A DNA stretch of 64,000 bases from Gigaspora rosea (Eukaryota > Glomeromycota > Glomeromycetes > Diversisporales > Gigasporaceae), in NCBI GenBank assembly GCA_003550325.1, contig QKWP01000130.1, positions 196,255-260,254 of the forward strand, written 5' to 3'. A model generated the notes under the pieces. It was not told the origin of the DNA, ran no database searches, and saw only the letters and a program-made list of their open reading frames with translations. The position numbers and the translations under genes were made by a program. This document shows positions 23,160-34,867 of this stretch, in pieces (the first letter of the stretch is position 1; every line of letters starts with the position of its first letter).

Positions 23160-23880
23160 TTTCTGCATATCAATATGATCATTAAGGGTCTTAATGATCA
23201 TCACATTAGTGCACAGAATTATAATTGCCAAGTATCTTAACAATTATCACATTAGAACATAGAATTATGATTATTAAAGATCTTAATGAATGTGACAATT
23301 GTAATATTATGTACAAAACTTATAATCATTAAGAACCTTAACAATTGTGATAATCATAATATTAATGCACTGAAATTATAATTATTAACGAATCTTAATA
23401 ATTGTGATGATCATTATATTATGTACAAAAATTGTAATCATTAAGGTATTTTAATGATTGTGATAATTATAGCATAAGAGTACTGAAATTATAATTATTA
23501 AGAGTCTTATGTTAGTGCATAAAAATTATGATAGTTAAGAATCTTAATGATTGTGCACATTAGTATACAGAAATTGTAATTATTAAAAAATCTTAATAAT
23601 TGTGATATTTGTGATATCAGCGCACTAAAATTATGATCATTAAGAATCTTAATAATTGTGCACATTAGTGCACAAAAATTATGAAAATTAGAATCTTAAT
23701 GATTGTGCATAAAATTGTAATCATTAAGGAGTCTTAATAATTATAATAATCATAATGTTAGTGCACTAGAAATATAATTGTCATGAATCTTAATAATTGT
23801 GTATGTCAGTGCACAAAAATTATAATTGTTAATAATCCTAATGATTGTGCATGTTGGTGCACAAAAATTATACATTCAAC
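23160..23880. repeat. minisatellite, unit about 57 bp
   Basis: About 12-13 degenerate units of 'taatgattgtgataatcata', 'atattagtgcac', 'aaaaattataatt', 'attaagaatc'. Each unit contains a gtgcac palindrome and an internally complementary ttaatgat/atcattaa pair. No coding potential. Confidence 0.8.
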
Positions 23881-25989
23881 TCTCTCTATACCAAACTATC
23901 CGTTCTTATATGTAAAATTGGTCAAAAAGTTTAATTCTTAAAAAGTTACCATGATGCTAATCCGAACTTTATAATAAAATTTACCAGTGTTTCGATCCTA
24001 TTCTTTAAGGGCAATCCAGATTAAATTCGGATCCTACTTTATGTACCCGGATGATAATCCGAATTTGGATAAATCCGAATTCAATTATTGAATCCGGATT
24101 CTATATAAGCACAAAGTGCCACCACTTTACTCATTACATTTATTTGGCTACAAATGCTAATATGAAGCTGTTATATCTGGAATATACAACATTTAAATAG
24201 TTTATTTCAAATATCTGACAAAATGAAATGCCAATTTCGAATTTAATAAATTAACCAGACAAATGCAGTGAGATTTGCGAAATATAATTAATTATTGCGT
24301 ATCAAAATTTTAAGATAGAATTTGGTGTAGGAAGTCCTATAGAAAATTAATGTAAGGTTTTTTTTTAGTTGTTACTAGTGATTTGGCCCGGGTAGGTGTC
24401 ACCCGAATATCTGATAATTATCCGGATAAATGCTATCCGGATTGGAACTCTAGATTGCTTAATCAGGAAAAATCATTTAAAGATCTGTCTTATTAGAATT
24501 TTATATGATACCACACATAGATTTGATTTTCATAGTGTATCGAACACCCCAATGCAGTATGGTTTTGAGCTAACTCGTATTGGAATTAACAGGTGTGGTT
24601 TCGATCACAATTTATTGTAGAATTTTGTTATAAAACTTACCGATTATTGTGGTGATTTATTGTAAAAAAATTTTCCGTACGGATGACCAGAGTATAGTTA
24701 TGTACCGGTATAGTATCGATTTTCGCAAATCTATACCATACTGATCAGCTATAATTTCGGTATTAAGTTAATCAGAAGGGGTATAAAATACCTGGATTCC
24801 ATTCATTCCATGCTGTAACCTCAATATTTGGTTGAATCATGATTTACCGTAAAAAATTTGTTACATTTCGACACACAATACTGTCGTGATTAAACAATTG
24901 TTAATGAATTTGAATTGTGATAATTATGATGTCATCGCTATATTAGTCTTAACATTTTGATCACGGGCTGTATAACCAATCAAAAAGCGTTGAGGCATAA
25001 TAACTTGATTATTTACTTTATTGCTATATTAGTTTTAGCATACTGATGGATATAACCATGGTTTTATTTGGTGAATTCTGCGGCATCTGCATTTTGCAGA
25101 AAATCATCGTCCCTGGTTCACCCTAACCTACCTAGTTTAGTGAATTTGTATTCCTAAATTATGATAATTATAGCCATCTTTCATGTATTACATCTCTTTT
25201 GCTGTATCAAAATGAAAAATTTTGAAGGTATTAGCTATCTACTATTTGAAAATTTTGCCACACTAAAAATTTATAAATTTAAATTTAGACACTCGTTATG
25301 GCGATTTCTATCAATTAAATGTCGTTTACTTTTCCTTTCGTTGAAGACTTCTAATATTTAATTTAAGTGCTCACGAGTCGTGAAGCTATATTTTCGAAAA
25401 AATTGAAGAAAAAATTGTAAAATAAGCAGTAATAAAGGTGATCCAAGTATAATGAATAAAAACAAAAAAAAAATCGATTCAAGTATATTGAATAAAACAA
25501 AAAAGATCGACTCAATTATAATGAAATAAAAAAAAAATATAAACCGATTTATCCAAGCATAAATAAAAAATTAAATAAAGCATACAGAATTACTTAAATT
25601 TATTATCATCATTAATAAATACGTATTTATCATTAAATTGATAGGCTGGATCTCAATTTTTAATTAGCATAAAATTAGCATAAAATAATTTAGCTCGTCA
25701 AATGAGTTCATTATTGAAATGAAAAAAAAGATGAACGAGACCATATATTTTTTTATAATTGAATTGTGCTAATTGGCTAAAATTTAATAATTTAGTTAGG
25801 GTAACTTCAATTAGTAATAGCACTTTTGCACGATCTCGATCATTAGTTCAAGTACAGTATAAAAAAAAAAAATTTGTATCATTAAGATAAAAGAGCTAAT
25901 CCAATCGTATAATATTTTATATTATACACAGAATAGACATTTTTCAAAAATGGGCATCAATCAACTATTTGTGTTATCACTAAAATTTT
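23881..25989. other. intergenic with degraded element pieces
   Basis: A block rich in atccggat/attcggat motifs (23950-24120) and a hAT-like left end at 24376 (TAGTGATTTGGCCCGGG, then 'tatccggataaatgctat') suggest a degraded hAT relative of 15042-16227. No matching right end was found. The stretch 25430-25560 is an A-rich degenerate tandem ('aagtataatgaataaaa'). The rest is unassigned. Confidence 0.45.
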
Positions 25990-26150
25990 CAAATTGAAGC
26001 GGAAATACAATCATGGTCATCATATGCAAAGATCAAGTCTGATGGATCAATTTTAAAACTTACTTTACAAACATCTGTCAAAATTGAACTTGCTAAAAAT
26101 AAGCAATTTAACGAAGATGATAATGTACAAACTTTTGCAAATATAAGTAA
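25990..26150 (+). CDS. possible orphan exon fragment, unknown
   Basis: A plus-strand frame reads EIQSWSSYAKIKSDGSILKL, then TLQTSVKIELAKNKQFNEDD, which looks coding in composition, then decays into AT-rich sequence. No start, splice partner or family recognised. Confidence 0.25.
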
Positions 26151-26433
26151 TTTATTAGCATTTTATTACTATAGTTTAATTTTATAAATATATTTGTTAA
26201 TTATTTTGCTAATAAAATGCTAATATTAGCAATACATTATCAATATTTTAGTAATAATAAAGGCCTAAACATTACCATTATTTAGCCAAGTTCTGATAAT
26301 GAAATAATCTTGTAATAAATTATTAAATTTGCTAATATAGTACTAATAATGTCTATATATTGCTTATTATTGGCAAATAATTCATATCTCGAAATTGTCG
26401 GATTTTTGTAAAGTATTCCACCAAATATAAGTG

Positions 26434-27721
26434 TTATTTATCTTTTATGTCACAAGGCACATGATAAATACCATCATCTTGATAAGATCCATGAATGAAG
26501 TTATAAAAGCCCAGAGTTTCTGATGTCAATATCGTGGAAGATCCAGTATCAAACATAGCCTTTCTTTGTGTGATATTATCAAATTTACTAAGTTTATTAC
26601 CATTAATAGAAACATCATCAAACACCTCAGTCATCCAATATTTATATGAACCGTTTAAGGTAGTTTATTGTAATAATTAAGGTTCCCTGTGAATTTAGTT
26701 GTGTCAATATCACCAAGAGTTAATGTTCCTCCATCACCCTTATCATTTGTTTGTTGAAAATAAAAACTAAAATAAGGATTTTAACAGTTTTTTGTTTAAC
26801 CATGTTTGAAAATGGAGTTGTAGCATTTTCAACACTAAGAGCGTCAAAAGCCATGCCAACAAATTCTGCTTCATGCAAGGATCCAGTTTCGTTAATCGTA
26901 AGACCGAATATTTGGTCAGCAGATTTTATATTGCTACTAAAAGATTATCTTTCGCGGTAAAGGCACTGAGTTCAGTATCACCGTATGACATATTGAAAGA
27001 ATTACCAATGTACTTAAATGTTTCTGATAAACTTTCGTTGAATTTGTGTGGTTAACGCAAGAAGTACAATTCGAGTAAGGGACGGGACCTACAGATATAA
27101 GAGGTTTTCTGGTTAAGAAAATATAATTATTTTTTTTTTAAAAAATTTACTAACCCAAAAATCAGAACTTCTTGTATCGAATATTACATTAAACGATTGA
27201 CCGCCTATAGTAATTGATCCATAGTGTCCTGTAACGTTTGATTTTGTAATATTAACGTTTCCAATTCCAGATCTTTTTCTAATAGACACGAGATTATTGT
27301 GAGCATCTTGATCAGGACCCTATATTCAGTGTTGTACATTGGACAAATTGGACGTAAAAATACACCTTAAATCAGACTTTAATCCAATAATTAACTACAT
27401 ATTATTGAATATTTTTTTGGACTCAATTAAATTTTTAATATAACCACTTTTATAAATCAAATCCAATCATTAATTAAGCATTGGACATTGTAAATTTTCA
27501 ATGTCCAAGTCAATTTATTGGACATGACATCACTGCCTATATTCTTTGGATTAAAGGTTCATATTTAAGCATAATGTAATTTTTATAGAATTGAATATCC
27601 TTTTTGAATGTTTAAGAACAATTTTGGTAAGAGGAATAGAATTTGATTTTGAAGTGACAGGAATAGAATATACGATAGAGATGACAAATAAAAACCAAAG
27701 GATAAAATTATAAAACTTCAT
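26434..27721 (-). pseudogene. pepsin-like aspartic protease (A1) pseudogene
   Basis: A plausible first exon starts at 27721 (minus) with a signal peptide, MKFYNFILWFLFVISIVYS, then a short pro-region. After a hAT MITE (27327-27535) sitting in what was intron or exon edge, GHYGSITIGGQSFNV and IFDTRSSDFW match the first active-site block, but with DTR in place of DTG. An intron-like GTTAGT...CAG follows (about 27150 to 27106), then YSNCTSCVNHT and KFNESLSETFKYIGNSF in different frames. The second active site KAMFDTGSSTILTS is intact at about 26540. At least two frameshifts, the Gly-to-Arg change in the catalytic motif and a missing C-terminus after HVPCDIKDK show that it is dead. It would have been a secreted or vacuolar acid protease. 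Confidence 0.85.
27327..27535. mobile_element. hAT MITE with 8-bp target duplication
   Basis: Left end CAGTGTTGTACATTGGAC, right end GGACATGACATCACTG; flanks 27319-27326 and 27536-27543 are both CCTATATT. It is 209 bp with several 'ttggacatt' motifs. Same family as 14013-14380. It lies within the aspartic protease pseudogene. Confidence 0.88.
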
Positions 27722-28298
27722 TTTATAAGAATTATATCAAATGAAGAATTTCAAGAAATAAAAATAAGTATATTCAAAATACAAGTTGGAATATATGTAT
27801 TAATACAGTAAATTTATATTGTCGGAGGCAAGCCGTTATCCTGCAAAGCCAGTGAATGCGTGAATTCGGTTCAAAATTTCTGTTCAAAAATAATAATAAA
27901 TACTAAATATTTGTGCTTAGCCAAAACCATAAAAGCTAAGCCACCCACCCAACTCTAGGGTTGTTAATGGAGTGCTCCAGAGTGGTGTGGGGCATACTCT
28001 ACCAGAGTAATGCCCAAAACCACACCACACTAGAGTACACCACCCCAGAGCAAACTCTATAATTAACACCGAAGTATTAATCTATTACAAGCCAAATATA
28101 TAAGTCGGAGCATACTCTGAAGTATAACCCAAAGTATGATCCAGTGTATAATCCGGAGTAAATCTAAATTTTAAATGTACAAATCCAATTAAACTGCTTG
28201 GTTTGTAATTAAAAAAAATTCGTATTTATTTTGTGCAGTTTTAATTGATTACAAAAACATTGCATTAGCGATAAAAGATAGACATACGTACTGGACAT

Positions 28299-28613
28299 GC
28301 ATTTTACTTATTTGCGCGGGTAATACAAGCCCCGATTTTGTAAATAAACTAAGTTCGTGAGATAAAAATTTAGGGTTAGGGCCTTAACGTTAGAGTAGAA
28401 TGATGCTTACTGTATGTAAAATTTCATTCCGTCATTTTTAATTAGTGCACCAAGATCGATTTAAACATTGGTTTTTGCATATTTTCGCCTTTTTCTTCTT
28501 TTATGCGTGTTTGGATTCTTCGTCGGGCCGATCCGGAATAGTCAAAATTTGCTCTCTTCGATTGGCTATTTCCTCTGCAGGAGTTTGTAATACCCGCGCA
28601 AATAAGTGAATGC
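28299..28613. mobile_element. MULE-type MITE, complete copy 2
   Basis: Left end GCATTTTACTTATTTGCGCG, right end CGCGCAAATAAGTGAATGC; flanks 28290-28298 and 28614-28622 are both ACTGGACAT (9 bp). It is 315 bp, inverted relative to the 17292 copy, with the same central tttagggttagggcc motif. Confidence 0.9.
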
Positions 28614-29125
28614 ACTGGACATGTACTATAAGTATTACACGAAAAATTTATAATATCAGATATGATACCATATATAATTTTGATTTACTTAGTCGACAGC
28701 CAACCCCAAGGAATATGCCGGTCATGGTTGCGCAGATTAAGATACCAGCTGAAACCAGTATTTCAGTTTTGGCCGAATCGGGAAACAGATGAGTATAATT
28801 TTAATCATTTGCCTGTTTAGGGAACTCTATGAATAACGCAATGTACTAACGAGTATTCTAATTGAAGGCAATGATAATATCGCACAAATACAAAAGCTCC
28901 TACCCATGCAGATAAACGACCCCCAATGAATTATACCAGGTCTATATAGTATGGGGTAAATTTTTAGTAAAATGTAAAAGGCCCATAGGAATAAGATCCA
29001 TGTATACAAAATAGAGAATAAATACATATTAAAAGACCCTGTGTTTAAGTAATAAGAACGCATGCGCATCAAAAATAAAAAGAAAAAAAATTAAAAATAG
29101 AAATAGATGAATAAATAAAAATTAA

Positions 29126-29270
29126 ATATAAATAAATAAACAGAACTCGAGATTCGAGTTTTGTAATAGTTAAAAATAAATTGCTTAATTATTTTTAATT
29201 TTATTTTTATTATATTTAATTTTATTATTATTATTACAAAACTCGAATCTCGAGTTCTGTTTATTTATTC
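29126..29270. repeat. inverted repeat
   Basis: Arms 'aataaacagaactcgagattc' region (29130-29168) and its inverse (29237-29268) flank an AT-only spacer. A short foldback inside the hAT element. Confidence 0.7.
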
Positions 29271-29531
29271 TATTTAATTTTTAATTATTCAGGTTATATT
29301 ATAAATAGTAATTTTGGTGAAAAATAAAACCGGTTCTAGTGCTTTAATTTAGATAGTCTTATAGCATCTTATTCAAATAATTGTTATTATTCGAATAAGA
29401 TTTGTTTATTCATATTATTCGCTGAATAATTATTTGGCAAAGTTTAAAATGCTATTCGAATCTTCGCTGAATACGAATATTATTCGAATAATGAATACGA
29501 ATAATGAATACGAATAAGAGGCTTTAATCGT

Positions 29532-29613
29532 AATTGCTTAAGCCGGCCAATTTATCATGAATCTGAGTGGCAAACTCAGATTTATGATAAATTGGCTGGC
29601 TTTAGCAATCGTG
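29532..29613. repeat. hairpin
   Basis: Arms ccggccaatttatcatgaat and atttatgataaattggctgg, with ctgagt/actcag at the loop. A further weaker inverted repeat (tcatgtacatcaa / ttgatgtataaagttacatga) spans 29635-29732. Confidence 0.7.
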
Positions 29614-29999
29614 ATCGCCATTTAATCATTAACTTCATGTACATCAATTTTTTTCGACTAATATAAAGTCATTTGTATTAATATTACGATTTGATTAGCT
29701 AAAAAAATTTGATGTATAAAGTTACATGAAACTGATTAAATAGATCAATTTTTTTGTGCAATAAAGTTGTATTTTTTTAACATTTAACAGTGCTTTTTTT
29801 TTATTATTAGTAAATCGACAAGTAATATTTACGGCAAGCAATACTAAATTCAATGTATGGTTTATTAGATTTATTTCACTATACAAATTTAATAATCTGC
29901 TATATATAAGCTATTTATAATTCTAAAAATAATCTATACTACTACAAAGCCATGAAATAGATAACCATACAATTTAAAGGTTGCTACAATTATTCATAA

Positions 30000-32690
30000 C
30001 TATAATAATTGTCACACACCTTTGTTACCCAGCTTTTTAGACACATTACAGCACATACCGAATCTGGCCTAAGACTGCTTCTAACTTTTGTAATAGTGTG
30101 GGCTGCGATCAAAAAAGCCTGCTCACTTGGAACACTAGTTCCTTGTAAAGATAAGTAATTTTATGCCATTTTACTAAGTGTTGGAAATTCCTTTTCAAAT
30201 TTATACCACCATGCAAGTGGGTTTCCTTCTGGAGCAAGCAGCTGAGCTAAGTATCGTTCTAATTCATTTTCTACCAGTATACCACTTTCTTGTTGTAAGA
30301 GTAATTCGAAAAATAATCCTGATTCTTTATTTTTTGGTCTTCTTTTCCTGTATCCGTAACCATATTTGAAGAAGTTTCTCTATAGTTTAACATAAGCTCA
30401 CATAATGTATTTATAGCAGCTGTTCGTGCTTCATATGTTAAAAAGGTTATTAGTTTTGAATGTGGGTCAAGTAAAGTAGGTAACGTAGTTGAGTGTTCAA
30501 TAATCTCCCAATATTCTTCCAACTTATGCATAATAGATTGTGCCATATAACATTCATCTTCTCTGTGATTTGAAAGGTATTGATCAAGATGACGTTGAAG
30601 TCCAATGAATACAAGTCGAACATCACTAATAGTTGGATATGAGCTAGTAGACAATGTTATCCTATATCCACTTCTTCAAAGATATTAGGTAACTAGAGTG
30701 ATCTTAGATAGTGAACACTTTGTGTAACTTCAAACTTTGTTACTGTGGTATATCTAAGTCAGTATGGCATTTTTAAGAAAACTAAACCAAGAAGATTTAA
30801 GGCAATTTGCAATTACGAAAGAGGCTACAATTAGAAGTATATGAGGATACTAATAACTGTTTGATTTGTGTAGTTAATAGTTGTTTTTATTATTGAAAGA
30901 GTATGAAGACTCGATGTTGAACTTGGGGTCCACATCGGCCACTTTTATACTTTTTGAAATTTTACAAATGTAATGGTCAATATCTTTTACATGTGTAATA
31001 TATACTACAACTACTATTAATAAAATATATAGTATAACTAGTATATATATAATATATGTAATAAATAATATATATGTGATAAATAAAATATCTAGAATAT
31101 ATGCTATAAATATGACATCTTTTAGATATGTCAGATCTACGATTTTTGCCCGCAGCAATCTCCTAGCCAATCAGATTGCTGATCTATTAATAAGTATAGG
31201 AGTAAATGTTTGACAACTCATATCTTGACAACCAGAGGTCGTACAGGGACGTACTATAGCTCATTCAAACCGTCTCAGCGAGCTGAGTCGAATGGCAGTG
31301 GTTTCATCGAATTCGAATCACTGGTTCAAAAGTTAGGCCCGTTTTTGTGATGTTTTATAGGTCAACAACAACGATAATGTTGCCTGGTAGATTGGTTCAA
31401 GAAAGTTTAGCATTGCATTTACTTGTTCCCATTCTCTTTCATCAAGCCATAAGATTTCAAGTTGTCTTTTATTTTTTGCAACCAAATAATCTAACATTTC
31501 TTTCATTTTACTAAATTTTTGTAACATAAGGAACGTACTGTTCCAGCGGGTATCGATCAAGTTCTGGTTTTAGATATTTGACTTCTTGTATAACACAAAT
31601 ATTTTGTAATGCATCATATAATAATTGAGAATGGCATATTTTTTTTACAAAGTCTCTGACTTTCTCAATAATTGATGTTTCAAGTTGCATACCGTGTTTT
31701 ACGACTATGTTCAAATTATAAGCAGCACACCTATAGTGCATAAATTCACTATTTTCTACCAAAGAAAGGGCTGTTTGTAGTTTGCGCTCTGCAACAATTA
31801 TACTGGCATCATTATCAGTAGTAAGCCCACAGATCTTTTGCGTAATTTTAAACTCATTAAGCAATATTAAAAGAAGATCTTTAGTATGTGTTCCATAATG
31901 ATAGTCTGGATAATGAATTAAGTCTATAAGAAAATTGCATGCCTCCCACTTATTATCAATGTAGTGTAAAGTTACTCCAAGACATGCTTGATTAGATATA
32001 GAGGTCCATACGTCACATGTAATCGAGATCTTAGAGTTAACATTTTGAAGTAATTCCATAATTTTTTCACGTGCAGCTTCAAATTGATTTAAAATTTCAT
32101 TACGTAATATTTGTCAGCAAAGAATGCTGTAGTGTGGATCAAGAACACCAATCATTTCCTTGAAGTATTTATTATCTACAATAGAAAAGGATAACTGGCA
32201 GCATGTAATTAAATCGACAATCTTTTTAGTTATTTCATCTGTCCGCTTTGATTCTTTTGATGTATATGGTTTAGTACTGAATCGTAAGAGAGTTTGATGC
32301 TTCAAAGAAATATTTTTATGATGCTTGTTATTAAGATGTATTGCTAATGTCCCAGTTGTGTTTCCCAGTTTCCATTTCTGCTTGCAAATGCTGCAAATTA
32401 TCACAGTTACTTCATCATTATCATTTTTTTCTTCAGTAAAAAACTCCCATATGGTAGATGTACGTTGTTCAGTTCATCTCGAATTATTATGATCAGCATT
32501 ATTATTCGAACTGATAGTAGAATCTGCGTCTTCACTATCTGCAAGATGTTCATTTTCACTATTACCCAAATCATTGCTATAATTGATATCTATATTATCA
32601 GCAATAAAGCTGGTATCCTCTTCAATAGGCTCAGTAGCAAGGTTTGTATTTTCGCTATTTTCTGTGGTATTGTCAGACATAGTGGTTAAA
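30000..32690 (-). pseudogene. hAT transposase (BED finger) relic
   Basis: The minus-strand frame starts at about 32680 with an acidic leader. A BED zinc finger follows at about 32330-32450: W-E-F-F, then C-S-I-C, then HLNNKH, the C-x2-C...H-x4-H pattern. Next come SITCDVWTSISNQACLGVTL (catalytic Asp block), CGLTTDNDASIIV (second Asp), YRCAAYNLNIV (the family's RC-x-x-H with His replaced by Tyr) and DTRWNSTFLML. The dimerisation block at 30250-30010 reads WWYKFEKEFPTLSKMA, then NYLSLQGTSVPSEQAFLIAA. A TGA near 32480, a further stop near 32113, a frame change near 31540, a stop near 30175 and a 714-bp insertion at 30659-31372 disable it. Together the pieces cover most of a usual 600-700-residue hAT transposase. 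Confidence 0.88.
30659..31372. mobile_element. unclassified 714-bp insertion in the transposase
   Basis: The transposase frame reads ...YQATLS before and TSSYPTISD after this block, so its edges are sharp. The flanks gacaatgtt (30650-30658) and gataatgtt (31373-31381) are a 9-bp duplication with one mismatch. The block has no terminal inverted repeats and ends in caacaacaac. Within it, 30655-31230 has LTR-like ends (tgtta...ttgaca) and a minus-strand tataaaag box. The part at 31245-31345 holds a box-B-like gaattcgaatc next to tggttc, weakly tRNA-like. It could be a SINE/LINE-type insert with an (AAC)n tail, or a rearranged LTR remnant. Confidence 0.5.
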
Positions 32691-33860
32691 TGTTTGAATT
32701 ACTAAGCATACTAATTGTTCATGATATTTAAAAGAAATGTAAAAATTTTTTTATTTATGGGTCAAGTTAAAATTCTATATTTGTTAATTTTACAACTATC
32801 AAAAAGGTGTGTGAATTGAGAAAAGTAAAAAAAAATTTTTTTTTTAAACTACAAGTCAAGTCAAAATTCCATATTTGTTAATTTGACAACTGTCAAAAGG
32901 TGCTTCACAATAGTCTTGTATATAGCGAATTAAAAGTAATAATATCACATGTGTTTTTATTTGCAGAGAAGAAAACTTAAAATAAGAAAAAGGTCATGTT
33001 ACGAGTTTATAAATTATAATGAAAGATATTATACTTAAAAAAAAAAGTATTCATAATTAAAAAAAAAAGAATTGGGTTTATTTATTTATAAAAATAAAGT
33101 AAGAATCAACTTTTTTTTACATATACGTATATAAAAATTAAACCTTTACTTTATTCATATTAAATTCATAGTAATTCTAAAAAAAAGATCATAAAAAAAA
33201 GAAAAAAAGCAGCTTAAAAATATATATATATAGTAAATAAAGCACGTAAAAATTTTTGTGTCTCTATTTATACAATAACTTTAATGTTAATGAGATATTA
33301 CAGTAACCTGTATTAAGTTTACATATACTTTTACATGAACTGGGGTTTTTTTCAATCTCGTTGCTTTACCTGATTAGGGTTTTGCAAGTGCCAGTGCCTG
33401 ACACTTCATCTAACCTATTGTTTGGACGTACATACATATGTATATTAAATTAAAATTTATTATGATTCAAAATTCCGTTTATATAATTAAATACCTCATG
33501 CTCATTCTTTTCAATTCTAATAACTACTAACATTACTTATTTTTTATAGAATTTTTACACGAGAGAAAGAATATCATGATTACTATATACTTAATCTTGT
33601 TTTTTTATAAGTGGCAGTTTTTTTTTAATTATTTATATAATATTTACTCCGGTGTATAAACTACTTTACAGTTAATATAATAGTAGCTCCGGAGTATAAA
33701 CTATTTTATATTAATAGTATTACTCTAGAGTGATTTACTTCTTTTAGGTATATCTTAATAAGCCGGGGTGGAGTGCTGCCTAAATCACACTGGTATGGAG
33801 TGGCTTATACTCCTAAGTTACTCTGGAGTATTATACACCATTAACATCCCTACCCAACTC

Positions 33861-34441
33861 TCGCGTAATTTCAAATGGATTGATGAATCAAGCACGTCCT
33901 TGTAAAGAAATGCATAGCCATTCCTTCAAGACTATTACAATAAAATTAGTTCAAATTTTGGATATCTTGTGGAAATGCAAATGTTATTGATAAGTATAGA
34001 GGGAAGAAGGAATGAATTTGGTAAAATTCATCGTAGTAACAATAGGATTGTTGGCAAACAAAGGTGAGAATAGTTTGTAAACGATTATGGAGTGATGGGT
34101 TTAGATCTAAAAAGTTCGATCTGACGTATTTTTTTTTTTAAATTGTTATAAATAAGATTAATTTTTGACCTTCGTGTAGATGTATGTGACTTGTCCGATA
34201 ATAAATAATCAAATTTGGTTTTTGTTTCTCGTTAAGTAATTAAACTGTTACTATATTCTATTTCCAGCAGTATGCCTAGTATGCATTAACCTTGTCAAAT
34301 CGTACTGCCTCTCAATATTGGGTATACTATGTGGTGGTGTTCGTTTTTGGTGGTGATTGAGTAGTCCGTGTCATTGCCCAGCTGTCGTCACAATATTGAA
34401 ATAATTGATTTATGGATACTTTGACAACCAAAGATTCAGTG
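33861..34441. other. intergenic, nothing assigned
   Basis: Sequence to the right of the hAT element. A few short frames, none recognisable. Confidence 0.5.
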
Positions 34442-34640
34442 TATATGTCGTGTGTCAGATCGATTCTTGCGTCAGATGAGACCCGGCCTAAATTAGATTA
34501 GGGTTAGGGTAAAATTACGGTAAAGTTAGGAGTTAGTTTAGGCCAGTTGTTGCCGATCATTTAATGCTGGTCAACTGATAGTCATCTGACGTGTGTCAGA
34601 TTCAATCTGACGCAAAAATCGATCTGACGCACAACATATA
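34442..34640. mobile_element. MITE with 'gcgtcagat' inverted repeats
   Basis: Left end 'tatatgtcgtgtgtcagatc', then gattcttgcgtcagat. The right end is the inverse, with TIRs of about 38 bp. The centre holds gattagggttagggtaaaat. Flanks are tata, consistent with a TA target. Confidence 0.75.
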
Positions 34641-34810
34641 TAATGGAAATGGGAGTATTGTTGATCATATGGGCCAATTTTTACTGATTTATGTGATATT
34701 TTCAAATGATCTCCCTGATTTGTATGACATAATTTGCTAATCACACCAATCAGATTTATTTATGTGATAATTAATTTTGTTTTTTTTTTGTTTTTTTAAC
34801 TTGAATATAA

Positions 34811-34867
34811 GTTCACCATGAGTCTACCATGAGTTCACCATGAGTTCACCATGAGTTCACCATGAGT
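34811..34867. repeat. 14-bp minisatellite
   Basis: Four to five copies of ttcaccatgag(t), the second with a change (tctaccatgag). Confidence 0.85.

Larger units (their letters stand above)
27956..33852 (-). mobile_element. 5.9-kb hAT transposon with 8-bp target duplication
   Basis: The ends TAGGGTTGTTAATGG and CCATTAACATCCCTA are 15-bp inverted repeats with one mismatch. The flanks 27948-27955 and 33853-33860 are both CCCAACTC. Subterminal regions at both ends are packed with (c)tccggagtat/gagtata motifs (27970-28150; 33640-33835), as expected for hAT transposase binding. A minus-strand transposase relic fills 30000-32690. Later insertions include a MULE MITE (28299-28613), a 714-bp insertion in the transposase (30659-31372), palindromes at 29126-29270 and 29532-29613, and a partial hAT MITE end at 33376 (TAGGGTTTTGCAAGTGCC). 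The perfect duplication but broken gene suggest a moderately recent, now immobile copy. Confidence 0.9.

Noticed and set aside
31245-31345. A tRNA gene
   Set aside because: Only a box-B-like segment is visible; no cloverleaf with paired acceptor and anticodon arms could be drawn.
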